Shown one piece after another: positions 1-11,345 of a stretch of 64,000 nt of DNA (position 1 is the first letter of the stretch; each line of letters opens with the position of its first letter). The position numbers and the translations under genes were made by a program. The notes beneath the pieces were generated by a model, which was given only the letters and a program-made list of their open reading frames with translations, was not told the origin of the DNA and searched no databases. The DNA comes from Trileptium ribeirensis (lineage: Eukaryota; Nematoda; Enoplea; Enoplida; Thoracostomopsidae), in contig JASANE010018669.1 of assembly GCA_030248225.1 (NCBI GenBank), positions 1 through 64,000 of the forward strand, written 5' to 3'.

Positions 1-630
1 TTGGTACCTTCCCGTGCCTTGAGACTGGAATCCTGGAATAAACATACTACTGGGTTGTACTCACTATATCAGCATCTTTTGATCTTAAATGGGATGGGGT
101 TTAAAAAACCAAAAAAAATATCTGTCCGCATAGATCATATCTTAATATATGTCCTGGAAAATTGATAAAATCAGGCCATATTAACACCACATACACTATT
201 AATAATTTAAAAATATAGCAGTCAATAAGTGTCTTTCTTGTTATTCATCCAAACAATTACTGATAAAGCAGTATGGTTATTTTTTGACCCATTTGTGTTT
301 ATGGTCATTTAACATCTGCGGGATCAGGTGTGTAATTTGTAGTTTATTGAGGGCAGGTGATTATTTAGATAAAATTGGCGTAGCGGTTTTCAATAGGTGA
401 TTTTTGGTGATAGCTTGGTAGTTACCCAGTAGTTTTGTTAGTATTTAGCCTTTAGCAGGTTTTTTATTTGACCATAGCCTTTTCCAGATCTTCGGATTTT
501 CCTGTCAGCCTGTAGCTCTTTAAATTGGTAGTGGTTGGAGTCAACAGTGATTGTTTCACAAGAATTGTTGGGTTTTTTTTTTTTCGGTGAATGGGGGGGG
601 TTGCCCAATCCCCCCGCTTTTCTTTTTTTA

Positions 631-631
<1 letters not shown>
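1..631. other. AT-rich flank, no gene seen
   Basis: No coding region, RNA gene or clear repeat end is visible. The right part (about 576-625) has a G-run and a C-run just before the long T tract, and may belong to the same low-complexity block. Confidence 0.4.
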
Positions 632-956
<325 letters not shown>

Positions 957-957
<1 letters not shown>

Positions 958-2815
958 GGGTATTGAACCTGCAATAGCATAATATGTGTTTCCCAGGTGA
1001 AGATCAGTGTATATAAATTTAGTCTTGTAAAAATATACATATTTCTGTTTTGTATGATTGATTCGTAATTCCTTGAGTAAAAATTCATGTATATCCGATA
1101 ATGTTTACGTGAACGTCTAATGAGATTAATACAACCTAGGACTGGTTAAAAACACAAGTTCCAACTACGCCACAAAGCTAAACCCCTATTGATTATGATG
1201 GGTAAACGGTTAGGTCATTGTAATGGTAACTAGATATGTCACTGTTAGGACCAGTATACCACAAGAGGCAGACGTTAGCAACTACCTACTGAACGAAACA
1301 AAAATCCTACTAGGCTTGCCCAATAACGACTCATAAGCTCAGAGGTTAACACATGGAGAGAAATAGTTGACGCAACAACTTTTATTAACAGCAGGAAAGT
1401 TCCTAGGACAACTTAAGCAACAACTGCTCCGCTCACCGGATATATAGTAAGCTGTAGTATATATATAGTGCTTTACTAAGTTTCGAAAAAAGTTCATAGA
1501 GTTGAAAAAGCCTTATTAAATTTGTGTTGGGTAGCAAAAATTCTGCGGACACCATGAAACTTTGTTACTCAAACCAGGTAATGAAGTTTATCTGGTACAA
1601 CAACTATACTGATGACCTAAGGAAACAATTAACTTAAAATCTGACATACCGAAAATTAGTGGTTATATCTTAGACGTAATAAATAGCTTAAGTGGTCCTA
1701 AGTGTAATGGTCTTATGTTGAACTAAAATTTCAAAATCTAAATCTCAGTTGTTTAAATGATTGTTAGAAAAAAGTATGGGAACCGCAGACGTGGCCAAAA
1801 CCCAGGCTAGGCCAACATCCACACTTTAATGTAACAACTGAAACATTGAAGCTATATTAAAAAATTGTGGGCAGTGACTTTATTTTATACAGGAGACGCA
1901 ATTCGGACTTAGTTTTTATCTGAGTTAGGTGGCATAGTAACAATGTTGGCTGAAATTACACTAGCGCAGAAGATGGAAAATGGAATCTGCAACAGTAATA
2001 GAAATAAAGAGAAATCTAGATGTTGTGCTGAGTTTTATGCTCCTAATGAGTAGTGTTAATACACATAAAGGACTAATAGTTGTGTCATAATTAATAATTT
2101 ATAAAAGATTTTTGGCGAATGTAACAAGTGTATATGCGTTGAAAATAAATGCTGATAAATATACTAAATAAAATTTTGAATACAGCTAGAGCACAAGGTT
2201 ATATGTTAAGATGTATAGGACTGATAACTGGAACCAAATACTATTAGAACATCTGCCTTCCAGACACAAAGATTACCATGTTTTACCATGTACTACCCAG
2301 TCTGTGAACTATTATTTCACGCGCTTATCAACACTAATATTATAGGACGGTATGTTTTATTTGGAATTTCGTTAGTTATTGACTTATTTTAATTAAAAGC
2401 AAGACGAATTAATTTAGCATTTATACTAGAAATTACAACGACCGCTTCCAAAAGGATGTGAAAAATGTGGAAATTATATTAAAATGTGATAAATGAGTAT
2501 ACATTAGATGTGGTTAATATATCATACTGAGTTGAAAATATACCAACTTAAAGATTGGGTGTGTGACACGTTTTCTGTGGCCTTGAGTTAGAAAAGGAAT
2601 GTATTTTTCCGCAACTATTAAAATAATAAACGAATTATAAACCAATCTTAAAATCATTAATGATTCTGTTATTTATTAGGAGACGTCAGAATACCATGAT
2701 ATTTGAATGCAGTATTTTCCTAAGCTGTGTGAAGTGTTTTAAAGTAGTTGAAACAGTCAGCATAGTCTAAACCACATGGTTCATGCGCCAATAGTACATA
2801 TTTTAGTATAATATA
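957..2815. other. AT-rich intergenic DNA, no feature recognised
   Basis: About 1.9 kb with frequent stops in all frames and no recognisable repeat ends, RNA gene or coding similarity. Confidence 0.4.
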
Positions 2816-3130
2816 TACGATAGAATATGTAACATATATTGCACTGCACATACTATACTACGCGCATACTATACATAACTAATATACAATATGTAGCAAA
2901 TACTATATTATACATATATAACATATACCATACATCCCATACAGCAACAATAATAATAATAATAATTATACACTATATATACATAGCTAATATATATACC
3001 ATATACATTATACAGGTACACTCATAGATATACTATATAGCTAATATATATACTATACATAGTTAATATATTTTATACACTATACATACATAGCTAATAT
3101 TATATACATATACATACCATATACACACAT
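2816..3130. repeat. TA/ACATA-rich microsatellite block
   Basis: Degenerate repetition of ATA, TATAC and CATAGCTAATATATA-type words over about 300 bp, including an (ATA)n stretch near 2948-2966. It is followed at 3138-3175 by a short CTCCTGCTCCGG-type repeat. The 62-codon frame crossing it is a by-product of the repeat. Confidence 0.8.
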
Positions 3131-3839
3131 ACCAAAGCTTATCCTGCTCCTGCTCCGGCTCCGGCTCCTGGGCCCTGCGGTTCCCATTATACTACTAATA
3201 TTACCTCGATAGGTCTACTTGTCAGTTGCTACATCTGCCAAAACATCGTAAAACAATCAAAAAAGTATACGGGTTAATTTTTTTGGTACCCACGTCATAT
3301 TTTACTCGTTTTTGGATCTCGTGAGGGTCATGTTGCAATTATGGAAGTGGAATATAGCCTACAGCATGGGACCTGCCCACACAAATTTTCTAAAAAAAAT
3401 ATAATTTCTAAGTCGCATTCTCATTAAATTTCGGGCTCGTTAATTGGTTTAGGCTAATTTTTGCTTAGTTTTGATGCCTAGATTTTTGATGGGGAAAATG
3501 AAAAAATTATTTGCTAAGTGTTTTTGTCATGTCCTACGTAGTGAATTCGATGATGACAGCTTTTGAAATGATCTAATTTTTGGAATTGGCGTGACGTGAT
3601 TTTGCGAAATACTGCAAAAAAGCTTGTTTTTAGGCTGTTTTTTGGCATTACGTAATTAGCTTTATAACTATACGACCAAAAAATCACTACCAACAATTTG
3701 TTTACCATTGACTGAGCATACTAATTTTGAGCATGGTAACTACTGAACTGGCGTGAACATTTTTAAATACTGTATCAGACGTAAAATTTCTTTGAACCTA
3801 AAATGTCAATTTTAACAATTTTAACAATTCTAGGAAGAG

Positions 3840-5870
3840 TAACTAATTGTTTCTTTATAAATAATCCAAAAATTGTTTCTAACAAGTTCTTAACCACGTT
3901 CCATTAACTCTGTACGCTCAATTTGAAGGCCATGGAGATTGACCGGACTCTTTTATTTTTCGTTAAGGTAACTATATTTTACTCAAATTACCCGAATTGC
4001 TCCGTGTTACGCTATTTAGAGGTTTTACTGCAGTCAGATGTCGTATATTTGTTATTTCAGCAGATAAAATTTATTACTTTCGGTGGGAATAGGTACCATC
4101 GTGACCATATTAAGGCCAAATTTTTACTTTTACCGGTCGAAATTGCTATTTTAGGCGTGAAAATATCATTTTTGCTACTTTAGAAAGATTTATTTTTCAT
4201 TATAAATAATCCAAAAATTGCTTCCAACAAGCTGTTAACCATGTTCCATAAGTTCCATTGCCTTTGTCCTCAGTTTGAAGGCCATAGATATTGAACTGGC
4301 TCTTAAATTTTTCTTTAAGATAGCTAGATTTTGCTCAAATTACCCAGATTGCTCAAAGTTGGGCTATTTAGAGGCTTTAGTCTGTCAGATGTGGTTTTCT
4401 TGGGTATATTTCAATCTCATAATTGATAAAATTGATGGCTAGTTTTGGCGTGAACAGCTACTTTGTTGACCATGTATTTTATCATAGATAGTCAAAATTG
4501 CTATTTTAGGGCTTGAAAATATCAGTTATTTGCTATTTTAGCCTGGCCTGTCCACAGTAGGGGTTGGATCCCCACTTTCCAAATCCCCCATGTTCGTGAG
4601 GTTTTCCTTCATGTGTCCCCACTACTCGGCCGAAACCCTCCATGTTCAACTAAATCAAAAATTTCTGTCCCGAATTTTTTTCTATGCAAAATGTTTTTAA
4701 ACATTAATTACAAATATCTCAAATCTAAAACGTCCTTTTATAGCTTGAAAATACTTGTACGGCTGTAAAATTACATGAAAATATGGAAATATTAAATATT
4801 TTTAAACAAAATTTATACCCCAATTCTAGAAGGGCTGTGGACAGGTTAGTTAGAAAGAGTAATAATTGATTGTTTCTTGATAAATTATCCAAAAATTGTT
4901 CTACCAAGTTGTTAATCTTCCATTGACTCCGTAAGGTCAGTTTGAAGGCCATAGATATTGAACTAACTCTTAAATTTTTCGTTAAAATAGCTAGATTTTG
5001 CTCAAATTACCCAAATTGCTCTATTGTGCATAAGGCTGTTTAGAGGCTTTACGTAGTGGTGTCCGATGTGGTATATTTGTGTCTATTTCAGTCCCAATAG
5101 GTAAAATTATTTTCGGATCGAATAGCTACTTTGGTAATCATATATTTATCATAGGTCGTCAAAATTGCTATTTGAAGACGTGAAAATATAATGTATTTTG
5201 CTATTTTAGACAAGATTTATTGTTTAATGACAATTCAAAAATTGCTTCCAACAGGTTGTTAACCATGTTTCATTGACTTTATATCCTCAGTTTGAAGGCC
5301 ATGGATATTGAAGTGGCTCTTAAATTTTTCGTTAAAATAGCTATATTTTGCTCAACTTACCTAAATTCGCTATGTTAGGCTATGTAGAGGTTTTAGTGCA
5401 TCAAATGGGGTATATTTCTGTCTATGTCCGTCCGAATAGATAAAATTATTTTCGGTGGAAAATACTTTGGTAATAATATATTTATCATTAAGTCATCAAA
5501 TTTGCTAATATAAGGCGTAATATATTTTTTTGCTGCAAGATTTATTGCTTTTTGACAGTTCACAAATTGCTTCCAACAAGCTGTTAACCACGTTCCATTG
5601 ACTCTGCGTGCTCAGTTTGAAGACCATGGTCATTGAACTGACTTAAAAAATTTTCGTTAAAAAGCTACATTTTGTTCAAATTTCCCAAATTGTTCCATGT
5701 TAGGCTATTTAGATGCTTTCGTAAAGTCTGGTGTGATATATTTGTGTCTATTTCGTTCCCGTTAGATAAAACTTATTTTATCTAATGGTCGTCAAAAGTG
5801 CTATTTTAAAGCGTGGAAATATTTTTTTACCATTTTTGCAAGTTATTGATTGTTTCTTGATAAATAACCC
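3840..5870 (+). repeat. Tandem array of ~340 bp units
   Basis: The phrase AAAAATTGCTTCCAACAAG (with variants) recurs at about 3870, 4210, 4890, 5236 and 5562, with a decayed start of another unit near 5868. Each occurrence is followed by the same order of words: GTTAACCA, CAGTTTGAAGGCCAT, TTTTTCGTTAA, GCTCAAATTACCC, TTAGAGGCTTTA and GGCGTGAAAATAT. Spacing is 306-346 bp except for one double-length gap that contains a separate insertion. It is a diverged satellite-like array upstream of the phospho-lyase gene, with no conserved open frame. Confidence 0.85.
4542..4849. mobile_element. Small inverted-repeat insertion inside the tandem array
   Basis: About 300 bp interrupts the ~340 bp array exactly where a unit should run on from its GCTATTTTAG end to its AAAGAGTAATAATTG start. 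Near the ends are CCTGTCCACAG (4547-4557) and its exact reverse complement CTGTGGACAGG (4835-4845), with a TTAG on each side. This looks like a MITE-type insertion that came after amplification of the array. Family unknown. Confidence 0.6.
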
Positions 5871-6164
5871 AAAAATCGCGATGGGGGCGAAACGGTGAGC
5901 CGGGTCAGACCAGTAAGGGGGCATCCCTTTTCCGCCGGTTTTGAGAAGCCAGTATATCGTCAACTATTCATGCAGCATTACTGATAGCCGATCATTTGTT
6001 AGCTGATACTCAATATAGCTGTGTACGTCTTTCTAAATTGCGTATTAAAGACTCAGAATTCACCACCTTGTCGACAACACATGTTACTAGTAGTAGTAGT
6101 ACTCGCTGGCTACCGCCTTGTGCACCAGCAAATATAGCAATCGTCGAATAACACTTCTGGAGCC
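5871..6164. other. Upstream flank without recognisable feature
   Basis: Mixed-composition DNA between the tandem array and a transposon remnant. No supported coding region. Confidence 0.3.
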
Positions 6165-6312
6165 TGAACAACGTCTTGTAAAGACAATAATATTGCTGCA
6201 ATACATTAAAGCAACTGTAATTTTAAACAAGTTTTAAAGCCGCAGTATTTTTCTTCTTATTTGTTGTCATTTTTTACAGATTTGCAAGACCAGGTTCCGA
6301 TTATTCCATGAT
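6165..6312 (+). mobile_element. Right-end remnant of the TTCCGG hAT family
   Basis: The order of words (a GCAATACATTAA motif, then AAGACCAGGTTCCG, then ATTATTCCATG) parallels the right end of the complete copies at 12399-13260 and 43810-45254, which end in TTCCGGTTATTCCC. Left end not found. It is a decayed copy in the gene's upstream region. Confidence 0.5.
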
Positions 6313-6951
6313 ATATACATAGAAACTGCTATGATCATCTATAATCGTTAAGTTAAAACCTAAACGGCCCAAATTTTTGTAAAAATATATAGCTTTTTTG
6401 ATACTAATGTGTGTGTTACGAAATGGTTTCTAACGATGAGATCTAGCGGGTCCGGTTTTTGTTGACTGGCGTTATTCCCGCTGTGATCAATGAATAGTTG
6501 AGTCTAGGTATTCTTTAGGATTATCTTTCGGACAATATTGCTTATCGAGAAAATGGAATTTATCGGTTTTAAAATGGAAAGTATATTTGGATTGACGTTT
6601 CTGGATTGCAAAGCTACCGGAATTTGTTGATAGTCTGCGAGATGGTTCTACGGCTGATTCCTTTGCGGCGATCAGTACAGATTTGAGATAATTGTTTTAT
6701 TGCTCGATGATTTCAGGGTTTCATAAAAACTGTTCCTCAGCGGAAAGTGTTTGGGCGATTTTTATTATATTTTTAGTAGTTGGGCGGTATATACTCGTTA
6801 AATTAAATTACATAAATAGGGAATAGATTACTTACATTCATATATATGTAATAAAATAATTTAATTTAGATAAATAGTACGCAACAATAAATTTAAAATA
6901 ATCAGTAATATAATAATACAAAATTCTTGAATAAATTATATATCGAGGATA
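6313..6951 (+). promoter_or_regulatory. Presumed 5' flank / 5' UTR of the phospho-lyase gene
   Basis: 640 bp directly before the first coding exon. It becomes very AT-rich from about 6780. No TATA box with a convincing initiator could be singled out. The frame of exon 1 is closed by TGA at 6928-6930, so the coding region cannot extend far upstream without an additional intron. Confidence 0.3.
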
Positions 6952-7379
6952 ATGGTTTCATTAACCGCTAACGGTGAGGTACTGGTGGGCCATAGCAGCA
7001 CTGCTGGGTCGCAGTGTGGTGTTGAGGACTACGGTAATGACGATCGGCTTGACGCAATGCCGATAGAACAACTGCTAAAGCTTCGTCGTTCGATGGTATC
7101 GTCCAGCTGCTCACTATTCTTCGCTGACGATCCGTTTCGACTAGCCAGTGCATCGATGCAGTATGTGTACGACGAAGCGAACCGACGTTATCTCGATTGT
7201 ATAAGCAACGTTCAACATGTCGGCCATTGCCACCCGAGCGTCGCCCGCGCTGTTTACGAACAAATGTTGGAAGCAAATACAAACGCTCGATTCGTTCATA
7301 CGAATCTGATGCGGGTTGTGCAGCGACTACGATCGACGTTGCCCGATGAGATTTCAAAAGTTTTTATGGTTAATTCGGG
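6952..7379 (+). CDS. ETNPPL/PHYKPL: Class-III PLP phospho-lyase, coding exon 1 (residues 1-142)
   Basis: First coding exon of a fold-type-I, class-III aminotransferase-family enzyme of the ethanolamine-phosphate / 5-phosphohydroxylysine phospho-lyase group. Family members use PLP to eliminate phosphate and ammonia, acting in phospholipid or hydroxylysine breakdown. The start is the first ATG after an in-frame TGA at 6928. Residues 1-35 are a non-conserved leader. Family similarity begins around PIEQLLKLRR and is clear at YLDCISNVQHVGHCHP (about 80-95, the family's LDCINNVAHVGHCHP block), NTNARFVH and the terminal MVNSG. The donor is GG^GTAAGT (phase 2). The next exon supplies A to complete Gly143 of NSGSEAND, part of the PLP phosphate-binding region. 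GC content is higher than the flanks. The antisense frame at 6968-7357 is a shadow. Confidence 0.93.
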
Positions 7380-7705
7380 GTAAGTGGGTTAATAAAATTC
7401 AGCAATGTCCATCCGCTAGAATTGGCCGCTGCTGGCGCGCGTTGGCTTCTGCTTTCTCGATGCTTGCTGAATCGAAACGCGACAGTAATAATTTTGTCAG
7501 GTCGCGGACGATAAAGGATGTATATGGAAGCTGGCACTCGGAGCTGTGCTAGGGTGTGGCTACCTGCGGGCCGGATCGTGCACAGACTCAAATCTTGAGC
7601 CCGCGGGAAGCGGGTATACCAACGGGAAGTGGGTACCATAACGGTCACAATTATACATGTTGTCGAAATGACAAGGTGTCCAGTTAATGTCATCAAAAAG
7701 ACATA
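7380..7705. repeat. Start of intron 1 with a repeat end shared with 26475-26580
   Basis: The block CTTGAGCCCGCGGGAAGCGGG near 7592, followed by GAAGTGGGTACCATAAC, matches CTTGAGCCCACGGGAAGCGGG near 26503, followed by AGTGGGTACATAAC. Both are G/C-rich islands in AT-rich introns, so they are two fragments of one interspersed repeat. A perfect 6-bp-stem hairpin (GCTCCC/GGGAGC) follows at 7709-7725. Confidence 0.5.
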
Positions 7706-7908
7706 GTGCTCCCTTTTAGGGAGCAAAGTCCTGAAAATCCGGGGGTTCCTTTACTTGGTTATAGAAATTATGGAAAGTTACCAGCTTGTTACTGAGTTAT
7801 GCGAAATATTTCCACATCCAGATACATATGTGACCAATCATTTTGGTGATGGCCGCATCGAAATATCAGCTGCGCAGCATTCCCTAGCTATGTTTTATGC
7901 TGAGGTAT
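7706..7908 (+). pseudogene. Short stop-free, coding-like block, unidentified
   Basis: One frame is open for about 68 codons after a TAG near 7703. It includes an ATG at 7770 and reads ESYQLVTELCEIFPHPDTY, then NHFGDGRIEISAAQHS and LAMFYAE. It is preceded by GGTTATAG (acceptor-like, 7762-7769) and ends at GAG^GTATAA (donor-like). A second open block in the same orientation, near 8023-8130, reads FRAQLQNLLNIGFSDISMNA and then YADEKALFLAM. The two could be a broken exon pair or a transposon gene fragment. They do not fit the phospho-lyase frame: splicing exon 1 to 7770 gives an early stop. No family can be named. Confidence 0.3.
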
Positions 7909-7921
7909 AAAATTATTCTTA

Positions 7922-8020
7922 CTAATGACGGGCAAGGATATCCAGATAGATGGATACGATTTCGTATGTATTAGGTTACTATACGCGACATCGGGATAAC
8001 CAGATAATCTGGACATGCTG
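7922..8020 (+). mobile_element. Fragment of the GATGGGCA-type hAT family
   Basis: TAATGACGGGCAAGGATATCC, followed by a GATACGATTTCG motif and GCGACATCGGGATAACC, resembles the terminal regions of the element at 31586-32455. Only about 100 bp is recognisable. It separates the two coding-like blocks at 7706-7908 and 8023-8130. Confidence 0.45.
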
Positions 8021-8112
8021 ACATTGCATTCCGTGCCCAGCTACAAAATTTATTAAATATTGGCTTCTCAGATATAAGCATGAATGCTTGGTTCTACGCT
8101 GACGAGAAAGCT

Positions 8113-8480
8113 CTATTTTTGGCTATGTTTTGTTATATCCTTTTGGCAAGATATTTCTGGCCTTGATTTCACATGGCGGTCGAGTATGTGTCTTAGGTCC
8201 ACCCACGGTCCCACTAGCGCATTGAAATCGCCACAGACCATAAGGACATGACCTGGTGGGTACGAATTCACCACTTCAGAAAAGCTGGTATAGAAGGCGT
8301 TTTTGACCTCCGCGTCGCTGGCGTCAGTGGTAGTGTAGTCTACAACCACTGTTAGGTTCGCTGGTTTACATCTAAGGCGTAGGACCGCCAGGCTAGAACT
8401 GACTGGTGTCCAGCGGAGCACTGCTGATACAAGCCGGAAAACATCCACAATCTCCACGACGCAGTACCGCTTTCTTCCAC
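8113..8480 (-). pseudogene. LINE (RTE/CR1-type) endonuclease-domain remnant
   Basis: The minus strand encodes a 114-codon frame with the exonuclease-endonuclease-phosphatase signature of non-LTR retrotransposons. It reads LRWTPVSSSLAVLRLRCK, then LTVVVDYTTTDASDAEVKNA, then VVNSYPPGHVLMVCGDFNA. The order WTP(V/I), a strand ending in Y-x-T-T, a charged helix, and GDFNA is typical of the APE domain in RTE/CR1/Jockey-like ORF2, where GDFN carries catalytic residues. Frame slips occur at both ends and no reverse transcriptase follows, so it is a dead 5' fragment. It lies in intron 1, antisense to the host gene. Confidence 0.75.
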
Positions 8481-8590
8481 CGTGCTGCTCCTATAATAGT
8501 AGGAGACGGCTAAGGAGACATATGGCTCTTCATTTTTGACCGTTTCGCGATATAGACTGGTAAACCGATTTGACCGTTTTGTAATATAGA

Positions 8591-9451
8591 CTAGTAAACG
8601 TAATAAATTACAAAAAGTGAGCGGAGCAATAGTCAAAGTTTATTATATCTTAATTATGTATGTATACGTACATGTATTTCAACTAAATATTTAATCAATT
8701 TATACTAAGTATCACGTTTTAGACATTTGATGTCAAATTCACCTTAAAAACTAATTATGTAAAAAAATTAGCAAATTAATTAGTAATATCACCTCTATTT
8801 AACTAATTAGCAAACACGATAAAATCATAGTGGTTTAAAAGTCACATATTCATTATCAGCGACATCGAAAACACCCGAGTGCCCAAAATCAGAAATTTTA
8901 AGGTGATTTTAAAATTTGCATAAAATTAACTGATTAGCTAATTGATTACTTAACTAATTCGCATATACGGTCAAGTTTTAGACCTTCAGGAATATCATAT
9001 TCGTGATCAGCGGGTAAGAAACCCCCGTGTGCAATTTTTTTCTCATTTCAGAGCAATTTGAAAATAATTTAATAGTAATTGAATTAGCATATTTTTAACA
9101 TTCCCTAATAGTAATAAACACCAGATTCATAATCAGCACGGCGAGAAGTAATTTACGCACCAAAATATTAGCTTTACAATAATTATTATTGAAAAAGAAA
9201 CAATTTTTGTTAATGTTTATATGTAAATATTGTTAATATTTATGTTAATTGTTTTTGTTAACTAATTAGTTAATTCCTAATTAACTAAAGCAAATTTTGG
9301 CAAAATCTATATGTCTTGCACCTGTCCTATATTAGGCCTTTCAAACAAAAAATTTTAAATCGGCCTAGAAGTCATTGAGGAATTCAACGGACGGTCAGAC
9401 GGTGCCGAATGTTCCTCCTCTGACGAAAACAAAAACGCTTCGCTCCGCTCA
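8591..9451 (-). mobile_element. Helentron-like non-autonomous element, family A, copy 1
   Basis: Read on the minus strand it begins after host A with TGAGCGGAGCGAAGCG, then a TCAGAGG and GTCCGTTGAA-type 5' region. It then has a long AT-rich body full of TTAATTAGTTAATTA words. The end carries GCTCCGCTCA (the 5' repeat inverted), the hairpin GTAATTTATTAC, and finally CTAG, followed by host T. There is no target duplication. It has no open frame and is 861 bp long. Its closest relative is 34534-35427. Its orientation is opposite to the host gene, in intron 1. Confidence 0.75.
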
Positions 9452-9677
9452 TCTAGTGGATTAAATAAAAAACCCTGCAGTATTATAGTTATAACTATGC
9501 CCATAGAATCTTATGTCAATTTCTTTGCAATGTTAAGCCTAGCTGTTTGGCAGCCAATTTAACCAAGATTTTAAGCCTTTCTGAATAAGTCTGCGTGCTG
9601 CATCACAGATTTTGGCAATTTTTATTAGATATATTTACCAGTATTATATTCATCGGCCGGTGGCTTTATATTTTTAG

Positions 9678-9752
9678 ATCAGAAGCAAACGATTTGGCGT
9701 TTCGTATTGCCGAAAATTGCACCGGTGGCACCGATGTTATAGTTCTAGATCA
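9678..9752 (+). CDS. ETNPPL/PHYKPL: Class-III PLP phospho-lyase, coding exon 2 (residues 143-168)
   Basis: Bounded by the acceptor TATTTTTAG and donor CA^GTAAGT. With the GG of exon 1 it completes Gly143, then reads SEANDLAFRIAE and GGTDVIVLD, with CA of the split codon for His168. SGSEANDLA is the highly conserved class-III motif in which the Gly-Ser segment contacts the PLP phosphate. The stretch ending VIVLD-H leads into the YHG motif of exon 3. It is 75 nt, phase 2 in and phase 2 out. It lies between a 2.3 kb intron 1 and a 10.8 kb intron 2. Confidence 0.95.
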
Positions 9753-11160
9753 GTAAGTATGTCACTATTACCAAATACGGTTGGGCATTATTGTACAAAA
9801 TTCGCTAGAATGCTCCATTAATAATTATTAACGACTTTATAGAAAGGAAGGATAACCGATACTAGTATTTCGTAACAAACATAATTGTGTTTTTACTGTG
9901 TCTTACTAAATTTTTGCCATGTCCAAGCGAAATGCGCAATGCAAACGATCTAAACGAATTTACCATAGAAATTTCGGTTTCGGCAAAATTAGGCTTCCGG
10001 TTACTTATTCCGGTGCGGGCTAATTTTTGCAGGAATCAAACCTTCGGTTTCGCCGCTTTGAATTTCTGCATGGCGAAATTTGTATCGTTTTCCTGGTCTA
10101 GATTAGTTAATACACCAGGCCTTATTACTGCAGCAATATTTTTAGTTATTTGTATAACCTAAAAACAAAAAATTTAACTACCAAACAGCCCTTTCCCTAT
10201 CTCTACTAAACAGTTCAGTTCATTTGAAACACTAGCATTATAATTTTTGAAGTATTTTAGTCTATAATTTGTTTAGCTACTGTCATTGCACAGTGATTCT
10301 TACTTAGTATCTTGCAACAAACAACTAATGCCAATATTGCGTTATTTTCAGGTAATAATTTTGGTATGCTCGACAGAGAACAACACAAAGCAATATTGAA
10401 TAATAATATATATTTCACTTTACTGAAAATTGTCTAACACTAGTAATCCGCCGGTGAGGGGAAATCGATAAGCATGGTTAATCTAGGTTCATCGCCTAAT
10501 TCGGGCTCTAAATTGAGCTTTCGAGCACCCGGCGAAAACGGAAAACATTCGTGTCAGTGAGCACATTAAAAAAGCTTGTGGCTGTAAATTTCCGGTACAT
10601 ATTAGTGCCTTCTCCACACAAACGTGGACAATGGGAGCCCTACTTGCTAAGTGGGGCATGAAAAAGTGTCGAAAAAATGCCACTCCTGACCCCACAATTT
10701 CTGGGGGTGGGGGTCGAGATACCCCGATCCCCCAGTTTCTGCAGTTTTTGGGGGGCGGTCGGACCCCCCAATTTCTGGGGCAGAAGTCGGTTTATAGGCA
10801 GCTGCTTATAAACGGATCCCCCCAGAAACTTGTATTACCGTTGACCATTCAGGCCGCATCAGGCCGCACACACCCGTATCATCAAAGACGGGCTAGCATA
10901 TGAGTACAGGGAAGTGTCATACTCTTCCCTAATGCACTCTTAATATAACTAATTGAAAAAATGCTAAAATTTCACAATTTTGATACCATAATTTAGCATT
11001 TGTAAGCATCTCAAAAGGTAACCACGTAAAAGCAATGAAACCAATGGATTTAAACGGCTAAATCACTCTACGTGTTCATCGTTCACCACCAACAAACGAG
11101 ACCTTATAGATAATATAGATTTTATTTACCTTTTTATTTTTTACTTTTATTTACCTTATA
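9753..11160. other. Intron 2, first part: mostly unrecognised
   Basis: Contains scattered TTTCGG/TTCCGG words at about 9965-10045, probably decayed TTCCGG-hAT sequence. A short G/C-rich palindromic patch at about 10690-10800 repeats the phrase CCCCACAATTTCTGGGG in both orientations. The 10489-10695 region is open on the minus strand but resembles no family I can name. Confidence 0.4.
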
Positions 11161-11164
11161 GTTA

Positions 11165-11345
11165 GACCACATTTCGGTTTCAGTTCCGGTTCCGGCAAAC
11201 AATTTGGAGTTCCGGTTCCGGTTACTCAATGGCATATACATTCTTTTGTGATTATATGTTGTGGTGGTTAATATATGGCTCTTTTTCAGTGAGTAACCGA
11301 AACCGGAACTGTAATTTTTAGCCGTAACTGGAACCTGGTCTTATC
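11165..11345. mobile_element. Two facing ends of the TTCCGG hAT family
   Basis: GTTCCGGTTCCGGTTACTCA near 11210-11229 resembles a right terminus. CAGTGAGTAACCGAAACCGG near 11288-11307 resembles a left terminus of the family whose complete copies start CAGGGA(A/G)TAACCGGAA. The two face outward, separated by ~60 bp, and may be remnants of two insertions or a rearranged copy. Confidence 0.5.

Noticed and set aside
6968..7357. 129-codon minus-strand frame opposite exon 1
   Set aside because: Antisense shadow of a coding exon whose plus-strand product is clearly recognised.
7380..7552. Extension of exon 1 past 7379 or a second frame at 7316-7552
   Set aside because: GGG^TAAG would put an immediate stop in frame, whereas GG^GTAAGT joins exon 2 exactly at the SGSEAND motif.
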